The notes under the pieces were generated by a model. It did not search any database, was not told the origin of the DNA, and saw only the letters and a list, made by a program, of their open reading frames with translations. DNA of 64,000 bases from Pseudocitrobacter sp913778145 (GTDB lineage Bacteria; Pseudomonadota; Gammaproteobacteria; Enterobacterales; Enterobacteriaceae), in the NCBI GenBank assembly GCA_035726825.1, contig JALNTX010000002.1:310001-374000 (forward strand), in the 5' to 3' direction. The translations under genes and the position numbers were made by a program. Positions 46,540-55,963 of the stretch are shown here, piece by piece. Every line of letters starts with the position of its first letter. Position 1 is the first letter of the stretch.

Positions 46540-47757
46540 TCACGCCGTACCAATTCGCCACTGATACCCCGGCGGCGTGCCGTTCACGGCGTAATCCCCC
46601 ACGATGCGCGCCTTATAAACGCGCGGGTTATGCGAGACCAGCGTGCGGGCATTACGCCAGTAGCGATCCAGCCCCTGCACCGATGACGTTGCCGATGCGC
46701 CAAGCGCGTCGAAAAGGCGCGTTACCGCATCCAGAACTAACGCCGAGACCACGGTTTGCCCCTGTGCAATCTCCAGCTCCGCCTGTTGATTGGCGCTATC
46801 TGCCGCCTCGGCGTGGCCGATAGCCTCGAACGCCTGCTGCAATGCACGCGCGCCCTGCGCCACGATGGCATTCGCGCCATACACCGCACTGAAAACCTCG
46901 CCCACCACCTGCAAAATTTGCGGATCCTGCGCTGCGCGCGGGCCGTTGCCATGGGAGTAGCTTCGCGTACGAATACGGACCGCCTCTGCCACATCCTGCG
47001 CCGCCGCCAGGCCAATGCCGCTTAATGTCGCCAGATGTACCAGTTGATAGAATGCCGGTTCATAAGACGTGGCGGCTTCATGACGCGTCAACTCTTCCGC
47101 CTGCACTGGCGCATTGTTAAACAGCGTCGTGCCGCTGGCGGTGAGACGCTGACCAAAACCATCCCAGTCATCTTCGACCGTGACGCCCTCGGCGTGGCGA
47201 TTCACCACCACATTGACCCACACGCCCTGTTCATCGCTGACGCCGGTGTTGATCCAGTCGGCGTACAGCGAGCCGGTGGTGTAATATTTTTTACCGTTCA
47301 GACGATAGTGTTCGCCCTCGCGTGCAATCTGTGAGGAAAACGTCCCTTGTTTCGCGTCACCCGGTTCGCTCCAGGCATTGCCAACCCAATCCCCCTGCGA
47401 GAGCCGCGAAAACCAGCGCGATTGTTTCCCGACATCCGCTGACGCAAGTACCCCTTCAACAAAACCAAAGTGGCCGCGTAGCGCCTGAGTGATATTGGAA
47501 TCCGCCGCCGACAGTTCGGTCAGTAGTGCGAAAAAATGCGGCAAGCTGGCGCCATAGCCGCCCGCCGCAACCGGCACGCGCAGCGCACCGAAACGCACGG
47601 CTTTTAGCCACTGAAGCGGTTCAAACAACAGTTCGCGCTGCTGCTCGCGGGCCTGCGCACCTTCGCGTATCCGCGCAAAAACCGGGCGAAAAGTGTCCGC
47701 CAGCGCGGCATATTGCGGATCGTTATCATTGGTCTGTAGCGCCCAGAATGCGGTCAT
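46540..47757 (-). CDS. Acyl-CoA dehydrogenase-fold flavin monooxygenase (DszC/SfnB type)
   Basis: This 405-residue protein of the acyl-CoA dehydrogenase superfamily resembles the sulfur-acquisition oxidoreductase SfnB and DszC. Visible landmarks are VPVAAGGYGAS, the flavin-binding WVGNAWSEPG and a C-terminal helical domain with ALGASATSS. Such enzymes use FMNH2 and oxygen, not acyl-CoA. The start overlaps the stop of the upstream monooxygenase by 4 bases (ATGA), so they are translationally coupled. It probably desulfurises or oxidises an organosulfur compound. Confidence 0.82.
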   Translation of the reverse strand: MTAFWALQTNDNDPQYAALADTFRPVFARIREGAQAREQQRELLFEPLQWLKAVRFGALRVPVAAGGYGASLPHFFALLTELSAADSNITQALRGHFGFVEGVLASADVGKQSRWFSRLSQGDWVGNAWSEPGDAKQGTFSSQIAREGEHYRLNGKKYYTTGSLYADWINTGVSDEQGVWVNVVVNRHAEGVTVEDDWDGFGQRLTASGTTLFNNAPVQAEELTRHEAATSYEPAFYQLVHLATLSGIGLAAAQDVAEAVRIRTRSYSHGNGPRAAQDPQILQVVGEVFSAVYGANAIVAQGARALQQAFEAIGHAEAADSANQQAELEIAQGQTVVSALVLDAVTRLFDALGASATSSVQGLDRYWRNARTLVSHNPRVYKARIVGDYAVNGTPPGYQWRIGTA

Positions 47758-49151
47758 TGTTTTACCTCTTGCTTGAAGTTGTCGGTATAGCGGGCAGGAT
47801 CGCGGTAAGCGTGCGCCGGATGGTTTTCCGGCAGCAGCGGCCCCCGGCCAAACATTTTTTCACGCAGCGTTTTTCCCTGCGGATAATGCGTGCGGTAAAC
47901 GCCGCGCCGTTGCAGCTCCGGCACCAGCCACTTCACCACATCGTTAAAGGTTTCATGCGCCACCACATAGGACAGGTTGAAGCCGTCCACGTCGCTCTCC
48001 TCGACCCAGTGCTGAAGCTTGTCGGCAACGGTCGATGCCGAGCCGACGAACACCTGGCCCAGGCCGCCAATAGCGCCATAGTCAGCAAGATCGTTTAGCG
48101 TCCATGAGGTGTCGCCCGCCGCAAAACGCGCCACCAAACCTGATGCCGGTTCGGGCAGTTGCGGATACGGCACATCATGCGGCAGCGCAGCGAGATCAAG
48201 CCCCGTCCAGCCCGAGATCAACGCCAGTGCGCCCGGGCGCGAGATATAGCGCTGATACTCTTCATATTTTTGCTGCGCTTTCTCATCGGTCTCTTCCACA
48301 ATCACCGTCACCAGGGTGTAAACCAGCACATCGCTCCCCTTACGCCCGTTGGCGATAACCTGCTCACGCAGAGAAGCGACATAACTCTTCAAGCCGCTCA
48401 GGGTGTGAGAATTCACAAAAACGCTCTCGGCGTGGCGAGAAGCAAAGTTGACGCCAGCCCCGGAAGACCCCGCCTGGAATAGCAACGGCGTGCGCTGGGG
48501 CGAAGGTTCACTCATCTGCACGCCCGGTACGCGGAAATGTTCGCCGTGGTGGCGGATGGGATGCACCTTCTCTGGGTGCGCAAAAATGCCCTGTTCCTTG
48601 TCGCGCACTACCGCATCCTGCTCCCAGCTGCCTTCCAGCAGCTTATACACCACTTCCATATACTCGCTGGCGCGCTGGTAACGCGCGTCATGTTCCAGCA
48701 AGGCCTGCTGGCCGGTATTACGTGCGCCGCTGTCGAGATAGGAGGTCACGATATTCCAGCCCACGCGGCCGCCGGAAAGATGATCGGCGGTCGCCAGACG
48801 GCGGGCAAAAGTGTATGGATGCTCATAGCTGGTCGAAATGGTGACGCCGATCCCCAGATGCTCGGTGACCATGGCAACAGGTGCGATCAGCTGTAAAGGA
48901 TCGTTAAGTGGGATCTGCGCCGCATCGCGCAGCGCCGCTTCGGTATTACCACCGTAAACATCGTAATAACCAATCACATCGGCGATAAACAGGCCATCGA
49001 ACAGCCCTTTCTCCAGCAGGCAGGCGAGCTCCGTCCAGTAGGCGAGATCTTTATACTGCCAGGAGCGATCGCGCGGGTGTCGCCACAGCCCGGAAGCCTG
49101 ATGCCCGACGCAGTTCATCTCAAAGGCATTCAGTCGTATCTGTTTTTTCAT
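47754..49151 (-). CDS. LLM-class flavin monooxygenase (NtaA/SnaA/DszA family)
   Basis: This 465-residue luciferase-like monooxygenase starts MKKQIRLNAFEMN; the longer GTG start is not needed. The family marks include GLFDGLFIADV, LGIGVTISTSYEHPY-FAR, GRVGWNIVTSYLDS and the C-terminal QRRGVYRT. These enzymes use reduced FMN supplied by a separate reductase, which is not encoded here. With the SsuABC-like importer upstream, use of an organic sulfur source is likely. Confidence 0.88.
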   Translation of the reverse strand: MKKQIRLNAFEMNCVGHQASGLWRHPRDRSWQYKDLAYWTELACLLEKGLFDGLFIADVIGYYDVYGGNTEAALRDAAQIPLNDPLQLIAPVAMVTEHLGIGVTISTSYEHPYTFARRLATADHLSGGRVGWNIVTSYLDSGARNTGQQALLEHDARYQRASEYMEVVYKLLEGSWEQDAVVRDKEQGIFAHPEKVHPIRHHGEHFRVPGVQMSEPSPQRTPLLFQAGSSGAGVNFASRHAESVFVNSHTLSGLKSYVASLREQVIANGRKGSDVLVYTLVTVIVEETDEKAQQKYEEYQRYISRPGALALISGWTGLDLAALPHDVPYPQLPEPASGLVARFAAGDTSWTLNDLADYGAIGGLGQVFVGSASTVADKLQHWVEESDVDGFNLSYVVAHETFNDVVKWLVPELQRRGVYRTHYPQGKTLREKMFGRGPLLPENHPAHAYRDPARYTDNFKQEVKQ

Positions 49152-49207
49152 CAAGGGGCTCACCTCGCAACGTGGCGATAAAAAGGTAAGAAATGCATGA
49201 AAAGGAT

Positions 49208-49942
49208 TCAGGAAACAGCGTGGTGACTGACCAGTAAATCCAGCGCGCTCTTGCGATAACTGGCGAGCTCACTGGCGTTACGATCGCGCGGATGTGGGAG
49301 CGAAACCGCGACATCGCGCAGTACGCGCCCCGGTTCGCCGCCTAAGACAACCACCCGGTCACTCAGATAGAACGCTTCATCCAGATCGTGCGTCACCAGC
49401 AGCACCGCAATACCGTATTGACGCGCCAGACTGAGCACCAGGTTTTGCAGATTCATGCGCGTAAACGGATCGACGGCGCTAAAGGGTTCATCCATCAGTA
49501 AAATCTTCGGCCGTCCGTACAGCCCACGGGCAATCGCCACGCGCTGTGCCTGGCCGCCGGAAAGCTGTTTGGGCAGCTTGCCGCGATGGCTGCTGAGGCC
49601 GACATCGTTGAGCAACTGCGTCACCCAGGCCTCGTCGGCGCGGTTGTCGTCTTCGAAGCCAATATTTTGTTCAATGGTCAGCCACGGGAACAGGCGCGCT
49701 TCCTGAAACACCACGCCGACGCGGTGATCCTGGCGGGTGCTCTGCTCTTCGCCATACAGGCAACGCCCGCGATAATCGGTGTCCAGCCCGGCGGCGATGC
49801 GCAGCAGCGTACTTTTGCCGCAGCCGCTGGCGCCCAGCAGACTCACGATTTCGCCCTCGTCCAGGCGAATGTGGATATCGCGCAAAATGGTGCGTTCAGC
49901 AAAGCTTTTCTCGATATGTTCCAGCTGTAAAATCGCGCCCAT
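49208..49942 (-). CDS. SsuB/TauB-type ABC transporter ATP-binding protein
   Basis: This 244-residue ATPase has Walker A LGASGCGKST, signature LSGGQAQR, Walker B ILLMDEPFSAVD and switch VTHDLDEA. It belongs to the nitrate/sulfonate/taurine group. The permease gene ends 2 bases before it, and the monooxygenase genes follow after 56 bases. Confidence 0.92.
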   Translation of the reverse strand: MGAILQLEHIEKSFAERTILRDIHIRLDEGEIVSLLGASGCGKSTLLRIAAGLDTDYRGRCLYGEEQSTRQDHRVGVVFQEARLFPWLTIEQNIGFEDDNRADEAWVTQLLNDVGLSSHRGKLPKQLSGGQAQRVAIARGLYGRPKILLMDEPFSAVDPFTRMNLQNLVLSLARQYGIAVLLVTHDLDEAFYLSDRVVVLGGEPGRVLRDVAVSLPHPRDRNASELASYRKSALDLLVSHHAVS

Positions 49943-49944
49943 GA

Positions 49945-50757
49945 TTAACGCCCCCCTTCGTAGTTGTCCCGCCAGGTCATCATGCGGTTTTCCAGTTTTT
50001 TCAGCAGGCTATCGGAGAGTTTGCCCATCATCGCGAGCGTAATAATCGCCACCAGCACCAGGTCCGGGCGCGAGTTTTCGCGGCCATCGGTCAGCAGATA
50101 GCCAACACCCTGCGTCGCCGCCAGCAGTTCTGCCGCCACCACGCAAAGCCAGGACATCGAAAGCCCACTGCGCAGCCCGGTAAACAGATAAGGCCGCGCG
50201 GCGGGGAGGATAATACGGCGGATCAACTGCGTGCCGCTCAGGCGATAGAGCGTGCCGAGTTCAATCAGTTTGCGGTCAACGTTGCGAATACCCGCCACCA
50301 GGTTGAGATACACCGGGAAAAATGCACCGATGGCGATCAGCGTAATTTTGGCGCTTTCATCGATGCCCATCCAGATGAGCAGCAACGGTACCCATGCGAG
50401 GCTGGGTACCGCGCGCAGCGCCTGAAACGTTGGGTCAAGCCAGCTTTCAAGGCTGCGGCTCAACCCCACCAGCGATCCTACCAGCACGCCCAGCGATGCG
50501 CCGATAGTAAAGCCCGCCAGCACGCGCAGGGAACTGGCCAGAATATGCTGCCAGAGTTCCCCCTGCGCCAGCTCAACAAAACTGTAGAAAAGTTCTTCCG
50601 GGGGCGGCATCACCCATGCCGGGATAATCCCCAGCCGCACGATTATCTCCACAGCCAGCGCCGCCAGAATCGGCAGCGCCCAGCCGCGCAGGTTATAGCG
50701 CTTAACGGTAAATCGTCGTGGCGGTTTAACCTTCGTCCCCCGCAAGATATCGGACAT
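49945..50757 (-). CDS. SsuC/TauC-type ABC transporter permease
   Basis: This 270-residue permease with six membrane segments has the EAA-type loop ELGTLYRLSGTQLIRRIILPAARPYLFTGLR. The ATG at 50757 (MSDILRGTK) with GGGGGAATAA upstream is preferred to the upstream start, which would overlap the binding-protein gene. It forms the sulfonate-type channel. Confidence 0.9.
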   Translation of the reverse strand: MSDILRGTKVKPPRRFTVKRYNLRGWALPILAALAVEIIVRLGIIPAWVMPPPEELFYSFVELAQGELWQHILASSLRVLAGFTIGASLGVLVGSLVGLSRSLESWLDPTFQALRAVPSLAWVPLLLIWMGIDESAKITLIAIGAFFPVYLNLVAGIRNVDRKLIELGTLYRLSGTQLIRRIILPAARPYLFTGLRSGLSMSWLCVVAAELLAATQGVGYLLTDGRENSRPDLVLVAIITLAMMGKLSDSLLKKLENRMMTWRDNYEGGR

Positions 50758-50761
50758 ACGC

Positions 50762-51736
50762 TTATTCCCCCACAACCTGCTTGGCCAGCGCGCTATCCAC
50801 CAGCGTGCTCAACGCTTTTTCAGGATCGGTGCCGGAACGCAAAATTTTGTCCTGCTGTAACAATGGGATGACCGGTTTGATGGCTTTCAGATGCGCCTCG
50901 CCAGGGATCGGTTTGGTCAGGTCATAACGGCTGAGCTGTAGCTTGATGACCGGTTCCGGCAGCTTGGTTTCTGCGGCAATCACCTTCACCGCTTCGTCCG
51001 GGTTGGCGATAATCCAGCGGCGCGCTTTGTCGTAGGCGGCAATCACCTGTTTGACCGTGTCAGGATGCTCCGCAAGGAATTTCTCGTTGGTATTGAGGAA
51101 CGCCGCCACGCCAAATTTATCGTTACTATAGAGCACTTTATCTCCCGCCAGTTGCCCCGCCGCCATATGCGGATCCAACCCAGCCCAGGCGTCAACGCGC
51201 CCCTGTTCCAGCGCGGTACGGCCATCAGGATGCTGTAGATGCACGATGTTCACATCGCTCGGCTTCAGTTGATTGGCCTCCAGCGCGCGCAGCAGGAAGA
51301 AATAGGGATCGGTGCCTTTGGTGGCGGCGATTTTCTTGCCTTTTAGTTCGTCAATCGATTTCAGCGGTGAATCTTTTTGAACTAACAGCAGGCTGGGTAC
51401 GTACCAGAGATAGCTGTACACCGCTTTCACCGGCTGGCCGTTGGTGCGGCTGACAAACGCCGAGATACTGGAAGTAAGCGCAAACTGCGTTGAGCCGCTG
51501 TTCAGGAACTCCAGCGAGTTATTCGAGCCGCGCGATAACACCCAGCGCACGTCCGTTCCCTGCGCTTTTAACTCATCCTCCAGCCAGTGATTTTTCTTCA
51601 CGATCAGGCTTTCCGGGGCGTAGTAAGCGTAATCAAGGCTTAATGTCGGTAACGCCTCCGCCTGGCTGTAAAATGCGGCAAACGTTAGCGCCAGCGCAGA
51701 TGCGGTTCTGGCGAAAAAGGTTTTCTTAGCGTGCAT
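50762..51736 (-). CDS. SsuA-type sulfonate ABC transporter substrate-binding protein
   Basis: This 324-residue periplasmic protein has a signal peptide (MHAKKTFFARTASALALTFA, cleaved near SQA). Family features include LSLDYAYYAPESLIVKK, GSNNSLEFLNSGSTQFAL and KGTDPYFFLLRALE. It is the first gene of a five-gene operon (SBP-permease-ATPase-LLM monooxygenase-DszC/SfnB-like). Confidence 0.9.
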   Translation of the reverse strand: MHAKKTFFARTASALALTFAAFYSQAEALPTLSLDYAYYAPESLIVKKNHWLEDELKAQGTDVRWVLSRGSNNSLEFLNSGSTQFALTSSISAFVSRTNGQPVKAVYSYLWYVPSLLLVQKDSPLKSIDELKGKKIAATKGTDPYFFLLRALEANQLKPSDVNIVHLQHPDGRTALEQGRVDAWAGLDPHMAAGQLAGDKVLYSNDKFGVAAFLNTNEKFLAEHPDTVKQVIAAYDKARRWIIANPDEAVKVIAAETKLPEPVIKLQLSRYDLTKPIPGEAHLKAIKPVIPLLQQDKILRSGTDPEKALSTLVDSALAKQVVGE

Positions 51737-51918
51737 GGTGCGGCCCCAAATGTGCGATGTGATTATTGTTTTTTCAGTTTCGCCACTGTAGGGGAAAGGA
51801 TTACGGCCACAAAATAACAATTACGCAGAAGGTTATTAACATTTTTGAAATGTATTGGGCGATTAACGGGGTGTCGACGACAAATCTGTTGACGTCTGCC
51901 CCCGGTTATAGCGCATAA

Positions 51919-51938
51919 TACTGTATAAACATTCAGTA
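51919..51938 (+). promoter_or_regulatory. LexA (SOS) box of msgA
   Basis: TACTGTATAAACATTCAGTA matches the LexA consensus TACTGTATATATATACAGTA with few mismatches (CTGT-N8-TCAG instead of ACAG). It ends 12 bases before the start codon of msgA, so damage induction is expected. Confidence 0.88.
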
Positions 51939-51950
51939 TTTGGAGACAGT

Positions 51951-52190
51951 ATGTTTGTGGAACTGGTTTACGATAAACGCAACGTGGCGGGCCTGCCGGA
52001 CGCGCGTGAAATCATTTTAACGGAACTGACCAAACGCGTGCATCGCCTTTTTCCCGATGCCGACGTGCGGGTTAAACCGATGCAGGCCAATGGCCTGAAC
52101 AGCGACGCCAGCAAAAGCGATCGGGAAAAACTAAACCGCATGCTGGAAGAGATGTTCGAAGAAGCCGATATGTGGATGGTGGCGGAATAA
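51951..52190 (+). CDS. msgA: DinI-family protein MsgA
   Basis: This 79-residue protein is close to Salmonella MsgA (MFVELVYDKRNV, then KPMQANGLNSD and EEMFEEADMWMVAE). DinI family members bind RecA filaments and tune the SOS response; msgA was found in Salmonella as a macrophage survival gene. The SD GGAGACAGT precedes the ATG, and a LexA box lies just upstream. Confidence 0.9.
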   Translation: MFVELVYDKRNVAGLPDAREIILTELTKRVHRLFPDADVRVKPMQANGLNSDASKSDREKLNRMLEEMFEEADMWMVAE

Positions 52191-52751
52191 CGCGCACGCC
52201 GTTATGCAGGCAGTACCGCCAGGCGCTGCCTGTTAAGCACGAGTAAATAACGAAATTGATCTTCTGCGTAAAGCCTAATGCTGTCATCATGCTCTGTCTG
52301 GCTTTTAATTTGATCCACCCCACTTTTGTGACGGTACGCCAGTGCCAGCGTGAAAACGTTATCTTCCGTTCATTCCGGTTTATGCCATAATGAGCCATAC
52401 TGCTCGTTTGATTTGATGCTTTAATTTATTATTGCCCCTCTTTAATGAATAATCTGCCATTGATCAGTCATGGCGTATAAACGTTTTTTTCTATTCATTA
52501 CAACAGCCTGGTGTGTATGCCAACTTCCGCTAAAGTAAAACACAGAAAAAACCTATATTGACATTTATTAACTTTTTATAATATATTTTAACGGTTATTT
52601 AGATCTATTTCATTATTGAATAGACAGTAAAATAAAAAGCAGATACTGTAGTTTCTTTATTATGCCGCGGCATAATCACTTCTCTTACACATTTAATGCT
52701 TGCAACACTCAACTAAAGCAATTAGTTATTATAATGATGAAATGTTAAATA
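52191..52751. other. AT-rich gap between msgA and the LysR gene
   Basis: No convincing gene is present in these 561 bases. A minus-strand frame (52072-52398) overlaps msgA, lacks a good SD and is not recognised. The second half (52430-52751) is very AT-rich and probably holds the promoter of the LysR gene. Confidence 0.5.
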
Positions 52752-53642
52752 ATGGATACGAAATATTTACGTGCTTTTGTTTGCCTCGCTGAAGAATTAC
52801 ATTTTCGACGCACCGCAGAAAAACTTAACATGAGCCAACCGCTATTAAGCGCATTGATAAAATCGCTTGAAGAGCAAGTAGGTATCGCGCTTTTTATCCG
52901 TACGACACGCAGCGTACAACTGACCTCACAGGGCGCAATGCTGTTGGAAAAAGCCCGTACAGCGTTAATCGCTTCCGAAAGTTTTCTTGAGGCAGCGAAC
53001 GATCTGGCGGAAGGTATCTCTGGAACATTAAATATATTTTATTCCAGCATTACTGCGCACAGCGATATTATGGGGCGTTTAATAAGTCGATTTCAGCTAA
53101 GGTATCCGGAAATTAATATCAATATGATTGAGCATAGTGATTTCCACCAAAGTAAACGTCTGATCGACGGTGAAATCGACATTGGTTTTTTCAGCAATCT
53201 GGATGTTCCGCATGATGTGGAAACGTCGAGTCTATGGCTGGCTTCCGACCCGTTAAAAGTGATAATGCCGCGCAACCATCGGCTAGCTGATAATTCGACG
53301 CTGAGTTTTGTGCAGCTGTCGGGGGAGCCGTTTGTGGTTTACGCCACTGCCGATTATTCCACCAGCGATGCCATTAAGACGCTATGTGGATTTACGCCAG
53401 ATGTTCATCATCAAACGTCGAATCCGCTTCTGCTACCCTATTTGGTTAGTGCAGGATTAGGCATTGCGATTGTCCCGGAATCTTTCCGCTCAATTTTACC
53501 CGCGAATCGGGTGGTGATGAAAGATATTAACGTCCCATCATTTAAGCTCGATATCATGATTAACTGGATGAAGAATAACACCTCACAAACGTTATCCACC
53601 TTTATCAATTTTATTCACGAAAATACACATCAAATGCCGTAA
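52752..53642 (+). CDS. LysR-family transcriptional regulator
   Basis: This 296-residue protein has an N-terminal winged helix-turn-helix (LRAFVCLAEELHFRRTAEKL, residues 6-25) and a substrate-binding domain of about 200 residues. Its targets are unknown. It converges on the pilus operon and is separated from it by a terminator, so control of the pilus genes is possible but unproven. Its AT content is higher than that of the backbone genes. Confidence 0.88.
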   Translation: MDTKYLRAFVCLAEELHFRRTAEKLNMSQPLLSALIKSLEEQVGIALFIRTTRSVQLTSQGAMLLEKARTALIASESFLEAANDLAEGISGTLNIFYSSITAHSDIMGRLISRFQLRYPEININMIEHSDFHQSKRLIDGEIDIGFFSNLDVPHDVETSSLWLASDPLKVIMPRNHRLADNSTLSFVQLSGEPFVVYATADYSTSDAIKTLCGFTPDVHHQTSNPLLLPYLVSAGLGIAIVPESFRSILPANRVVMKDINVPSFKLDIMINWMKNNTSQTLSTFINFIHENTHQMP

Positions 53643-53652
53643 GGTAAAAATA

Positions 53653-53676
53653 AAACCCTTAATCTCTTAAGGGTTT
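53653..53676. terminator. Bidirectional terminator between the LysR gene and the usher gene
   Basis: A 10-bp stem (AAACCCTTAA / TTAAGGGTTT) with a 4-base loop has A/T-rich flanks on both sides. Confidence 0.75.
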
Positions 53677-53683
53677 CGCTTGT

Positions 53684-55963
53684 TTATCCACATTTTTGCA
53701 CACCATACTGAATATATTGCCGCCCCGCCGCTGGCGATAAGGTCACATGACAGGTTTTATGACTCATAAAAACCGTTATTTCAGCAGGTAATGGTGGGTT
53801 TTCCAGCCAGACGCCCCCATCTCGTCCTACCATTTGGTTGCCTGCCATCCCCCTGACGACCACCCGACTGCCCATGGGCAACGCATTCCCTTGCGCATCA
53901 TGCAAATAAACGACTACCGAAACCGTAGATTTAAGGCCAAAATCGGCCAACACCGCCTGTGTTTTGCCAGGCAGCGCCGTAATATCCACGTTGGTCGCCG
54001 GCACCGAAGGCGGTAAACCTAAAGGATCGATGGTAATTTTACTGCTGCTCCATGCGGGAATGTCCGTCAGCAAGAGATACCCTTTGTCATCGGTTTCTCC
54101 CACCAGACGGTTCTCCAGATGCACCGGAACGTGAGCAAATCCATTGGTCGAGACCAGCGCTAAACCCGCATCTGAGCGGCGCAGCAGAAAGAACCGCTTG
54201 CCAAGCAGCGCGACGCTGCCCTCATTGCTGGCATACCAACCGTTTTCTGAACCATACTTATTAGCGCCAATGTGCCATTCGCCCCAGCGATTGACATTGC
54301 CAACATCCGCATAACGCGTGCCAGAAGTACCGCTGCTTTGCCCCACCTGCCAGCGCCAGCCGTCGTTATTGTTTTCCGTTTGATGACGATAGTTCCATTG
54401 ATGGTTTTGTCCTTGCGCCTGCACGTTTAGCAAATCTTGCCGTCCGAACGGCACAGTTAAGGTAAAGGTCAACTGTTGCACATGTTCCTTCAGCTGTCGG
54501 GTATAGCTGAGACTGGTGAAATAGCCGCGCCCGAGACTTTTTGACCAGGAAAGATTGAGATAACGGCTTTGCTGTGAATCGCCGTTCTGGCGGACCAGGC
54601 CCGCACCGAATGTACCCAGGCGCATCACGTTGCCGCTTAGCCAGACGGCGTCACTGCGTCGAAGGGGCATAGCGCCACTCAGCAATGCGTTATCGGCGAA
54701 ATGCGCGCTGTTCATTGTGGTGGTCGCTGCCAGAGAGACACCCAAACCGCTCCACTGATAACCGCCGCCATATTGGGTGCCCGCCCCCTCCTTGCCCTGA
54801 CTGGCGACGGCAAAGCCATTTATCACCCCCAGCCCATTGATCGGCATCCAGTAAGCGCCGAGACCGCCGTTATACATCTCCCGCTGCTGCTCGACGTGGG
54901 CCTCCAGTGTTAGCTGCTGCGTCCCGCCGTAGCGCCAGCCTGCGTCTGTCAGCAGCGAGGATTGATAATCATCAGAAAGCGTACCGTAATGTTTGCGCAT
55001 CCAGCCCACGTCCAGCGAGCTGCTGCTTAGCCCCTGCGCCAGCATGCGCGGCGTGCCATAGAGGTCCAGAGAAACGGTTTTGCGATTACCGTTAATGTCC
55101 GTCACCACCACCTGCGCCTGCCCCATCCCGGTAAATGTCGGCGTCGTCTCCAGAATGTATTGCCCAGGGGTGACGTGACTGGAACTCTGCTTCAGTCCGT
55201 CGACATAAAGATCGACCGTTGAAGGCAGCGCCACCGTGTCGCTGTACTGCTGGCGCGGTAGCGTGTTTAGCTGAGGATCGAGGTCAAAATTTCGCACCAG
55301 ATGAATACCGCCAAAGCGCACCTGTCGGCTCCAGCCCACGCCGGTTGTGATGTTATCGCCCACGCTCAGCGTCGTAAGATGCGCCGGGCTATCGAACTGC
55401 CAGGTGGTCATCAAACGTGTGTTGTGGCGAGTCGACGCCGTCGAGCTTTCCCGAGCTAACGCATTAAAGCTGCTGGATAAGGTGCCCGGAAGCCAGCCAG
55501 AGCTGGTGAACTGAGTCTGTGCGCTGGTTTGTTTGACATGCTGACTATTGGCGTAGTGAAGGGTATACGCCATCATCACGGAACTGAGCGGCTCGGCCTG
55601 CGTGTACGCAGGCGCCTCACGCTGCGAGCTTTCAAGCCGCTGCTCGCCGCCCAAAGCCTGCGCGGACGCGTGGAGAGTAAGGCGCTGGTTCATGGCATCG
55701 TAGGTGACTTCAACGCCCTTGAGTGAAGTCAGCGCTATCGCAGACGCAGAGTTTTCCGGGAGCTTTAGCCCTATTTCCCTGGCATCCTGTGATGAAATCC
55801 AGTACGCGCCATCGCGGATATCCACTTCAATCAGGCGTGAATACACCGCCTGATTGAGGGCGATTTCCAGCCACTCGCGCTTTTCGTCAGCTTCAGCGCG
55901 AAGAGGCTGCAGCAGGCACAACAGAAGCAGAAACCTTTGTGCCGCGGGCGAGTACACAGTCAT
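53684..55963 (-). CDS. Archaic (spore coat U type) fimbrial usher
   Basis: This 759-residue outer-membrane usher has a signal peptide followed by an N-terminal domain, then the translocation pore with the conserved VDLYVDGLKQSS and QYILETTPTFTGMGQAQVVVTD. The C-terminal domain ends with a cysteine pair (KTCHVTLSP, VQKCG). Length and motifs fit CsuD-type ushers of archaic chaperone-usher pili. Its start overlaps the chaperone gene by 71 bases, an unusually long overlap. Confidence 0.88.
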   Translation of the reverse strand: MTVYSPAAQRFLLLLCLLQPLRAEADEKREWLEIALNQAVYSRLIEVDIRDGAYWISSQDAREIGLKLPENSASAIALTSLKGVEVTYDAMNQRLTLHASAQALGGEQRLESSQREAPAYTQAEPLSSVMMAYTLHYANSQHVKQTSAQTQFTSSGWLPGTLSSSFNALARESSTASTRHNTRLMTTWQFDSPAHLTTLSVGDNITTGVGWSRQVRFGGIHLVRNFDLDPQLNTLPRQQYSDTVALPSTVDLYVDGLKQSSSHVTPGQYILETTPTFTGMGQAQVVVTDINGNRKTVSLDLYGTPRMLAQGLSSSSLDVGWMRKHYGTLSDDYQSSLLTDAGWRYGGTQQLTLEAHVEQQREMYNGGLGAYWMPINGLGVINGFAVASQGKEGAGTQYGGGYQWSGLGVSLAATTTMNSAHFADNALLSGAMPLRRSDAVWLSGNVMRLGTFGAGLVRQNGDSQQSRYLNLSWSKSLGRGYFTSLSYTRQLKEHVQQLTFTLTVPFGRQDLLNVQAQGQNHQWNYRHQTENNNDGWRWQVGQSSGTSGTRYADVGNVNRWGEWHIGANKYGSENGWYASNEGSVALLGKRFFLLRRSDAGLALVSTNGFAHVPVHLENRLVGETDDKGYLLLTDIPAWSSSKITIDPLGLPPSVPATNVDITALPGKTQAVLADFGLKSTVSVVVYLHDAQGNALPMGSRVVVRGMAGNQMVGRDGGVWLENPPLPAEITVFMSHKTCHVTLSPAAGRQYIQYGVQKCG

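Noticed and set aside
52072..52398. Minus-strand frame of 108 codons after msgA
   Set aside because: It overlaps msgA, has no good SD and has unusual composition. It may be a decayed fragment, but there is not enough support to call a gene.
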